This document shows positions 20,046-20,809 of a stretch of DNA of 20,809 bases, in pieces. Source of the stretch: a virus. Position numbers and translations under genes: made by a program. Numbering within the stretch: position 1 is the stretch's first letter; each line of letters begins with the position of its first letter. Under the pieces are notes generated by a model. The model was not told the origin of the DNA. It made no database searches and saw only the letters and a list, made by a program, of their open reading frames with translations. The stretch spans positions 1 to 20,809 of IMG/VR virus record IMGVR_UViG_3300044645_000797; one strand, given 5' to 3'.

Positions 20046-20809
20046 AGCTAATCGTTCAGGACATTCGCTCGACAATCGCCCGTGTAGTCGGCGTCTGCGT
20101 CGATGACCCTCGCGTTTACGACTACATCAATCAGGCGTGCCGACGGCTTCTGCACAAGGGGTTGTGGGCAGGCGCGTACGGACGCTTCACTATCCACACG
20201 GTCGGAGGGTGCATCACTTGGCCGCGTCATATTGAAACCATCGAGTCCGTCGCTGATTGCTGCGGCGTCGGAACGGTTCGCAATCAATGGTTTGAATTTC
20301 AGGAAAGCGGATACGGATTGCTCGGAGAGAACAATGGCGGGTGCGTCGGCAAGCAGCTTGTGGATCGTGGCACCGTCGTTTCTTACCGCGACATGTCCGG
20401 CGAGACGAATAGCTTCATCCGAGTCTATCCCGGTGACGCTTCTGACGTTGGCAAGACCATCACCCTGCAAGGTGTCGATCAGAACGGGCAATGGATTCGC
20501 ACGCTGTCTGGTGGCGTATGGATCGACGGCGAGCAGCTAACCCTCGCGTTGCCGTACGTTCAATCGACCAAGAAGTTCATATCGCTGACCGGCGTCATTC
20601 GTCAGGCAACCAACACGTCGAGCCGGTTGTACGAATACAATGCGACAACATTGCTGGAACTTGATTTGGCAGTTTACGACCCTGATGAAACTTTGCCGCA
20701 GTACCGCCGCAGTTACCTGACGGATCGTTGTAACAACGACGAGGATAAGCCGGTGACGGTCATGGCGAAGATGCGCCATATCAACGCGACGAGCGTCAAT
20801 GACTACCTC
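20042..20809 (+). CDS. Tail adaptor-like structural protein, cut by the window edge
   Basis: The frame from the ATG at 20042 stays open for 256 codons to the end of the window, so the C-terminus is missing. It starts MKLIVQDIRSTIARVVGVCV; then YDYINQACRRLLHKGLWAGA carries the helix typical of short-tail adaptor (tail tubular A-like) proteins. It continues with GGCITWPRHIETIESVADCC, NQWFEFQESGYGLL, IRVYPGDASDVGKTITLQGV, NGQWIRTLSGGVWIDGEQ, YEYNATTLLELDLAVYDPDE and LPQYRRSYL. I recall this set from conserved virion proteins of podovirus-like genomes next to the nozzle protein. It would bind the portal and the tail tube. The assignment to tail tubular A is by context and pattern, not by search. 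Confidence 0.7.
   Translation, partial: MKLIVQDIRSTIARVVGVCVDDPRVYDYINQACRRLLHKGLWAGAYGRFTIHTVGGCITWPRHIETIESVADCCGVGTVRNQWFEFQESGYGLLGENNGGCVGKQLVDRGTVVSYRDMSGETNSFIRVYPGDASDVGKTITLQGVDQNGQWIRTLSGGVWIDGEQLTLALPYVQSTKKFISLTGVIRQATNTSSRLYEYNATTLLELDLAVYDPDETLPQYRRSYLTDRCNNDEDKPVTVMAKMRHINATSVNDYL

Overview
The window is one contiguous stretch of a tailed double-stranded DNA bacteriophage genome. It carries virion assembly, tail fibre and lysis genes, and no tRNA, rRNA, CRISPR array, integrase or polymerase. Gene density is very high, with many ATGA stop-start overlaps. A large terminase, a 749-residue portal, a scaffold-like protein and a likely major capsid protein are present. The proteins at the right edge look like the adaptor and nozzle ('tail tubular A/B') proteins of short-tailed phages. 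No tape-measure gene is visible, so a podovirus-like virion is my best guess. The host cannot be named. Coding DNA is mostly moderately GC-rich, and most start codons lack a Shine-Dalgarno sequence, so a host with SD-independent initiation is possible.

Region 1 (1-6268, plus strand): a 170-base non-coding leader with several nested palindromes; a PD-(D/E)XK-like nuclease; a structured leader and the major capsid protein; two intrinsic terminators; a small acidic protein; two proteins sharing an N-terminal module; a modular tail fibre with a GC-poor distal end; two paralogous small proteins; a lysis group (two holin-like membrane proteins, then an out-of-frame pair that resembles inner and outer spanins); and three very small conserved phage proteins.

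Region 2 (6280-16144, minus strand): a bidirectional-looking terminator separates this block from region 1. In transcription order it reads terminase large subunit, Cys-rich zinc-finger-like protein, portal, methyltransferase, GT25-like glycosyltransferase, methyltransferase, GT25-like glycosyltransferase, GH130-like beta-propeller protein with a coiled coil, small unknown protein, scaffold. Five carbohydrate or methyl-transfer genes therefore sit inside the head-assembly operon, between portal and scaffold. This is the most interesting system in the window: a candidate virion-glycan or surface-glycan module.

Region 3 (16184-20809, plus strand): a collagen-like fibre with a C1q-like tip, a large nozzle/tail-hub-like protein, a collar-like protein with a His-Thr-His-Gly motif, and the start of a tail adaptor-like gene cut by the window edge.

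Turning over the whole 177-6268 segment would give terminase-portal-scaffold-nuclease-capsid on one strand, which is the usual head-gene order. The present layout may therefore come from a single ancestral inversion.
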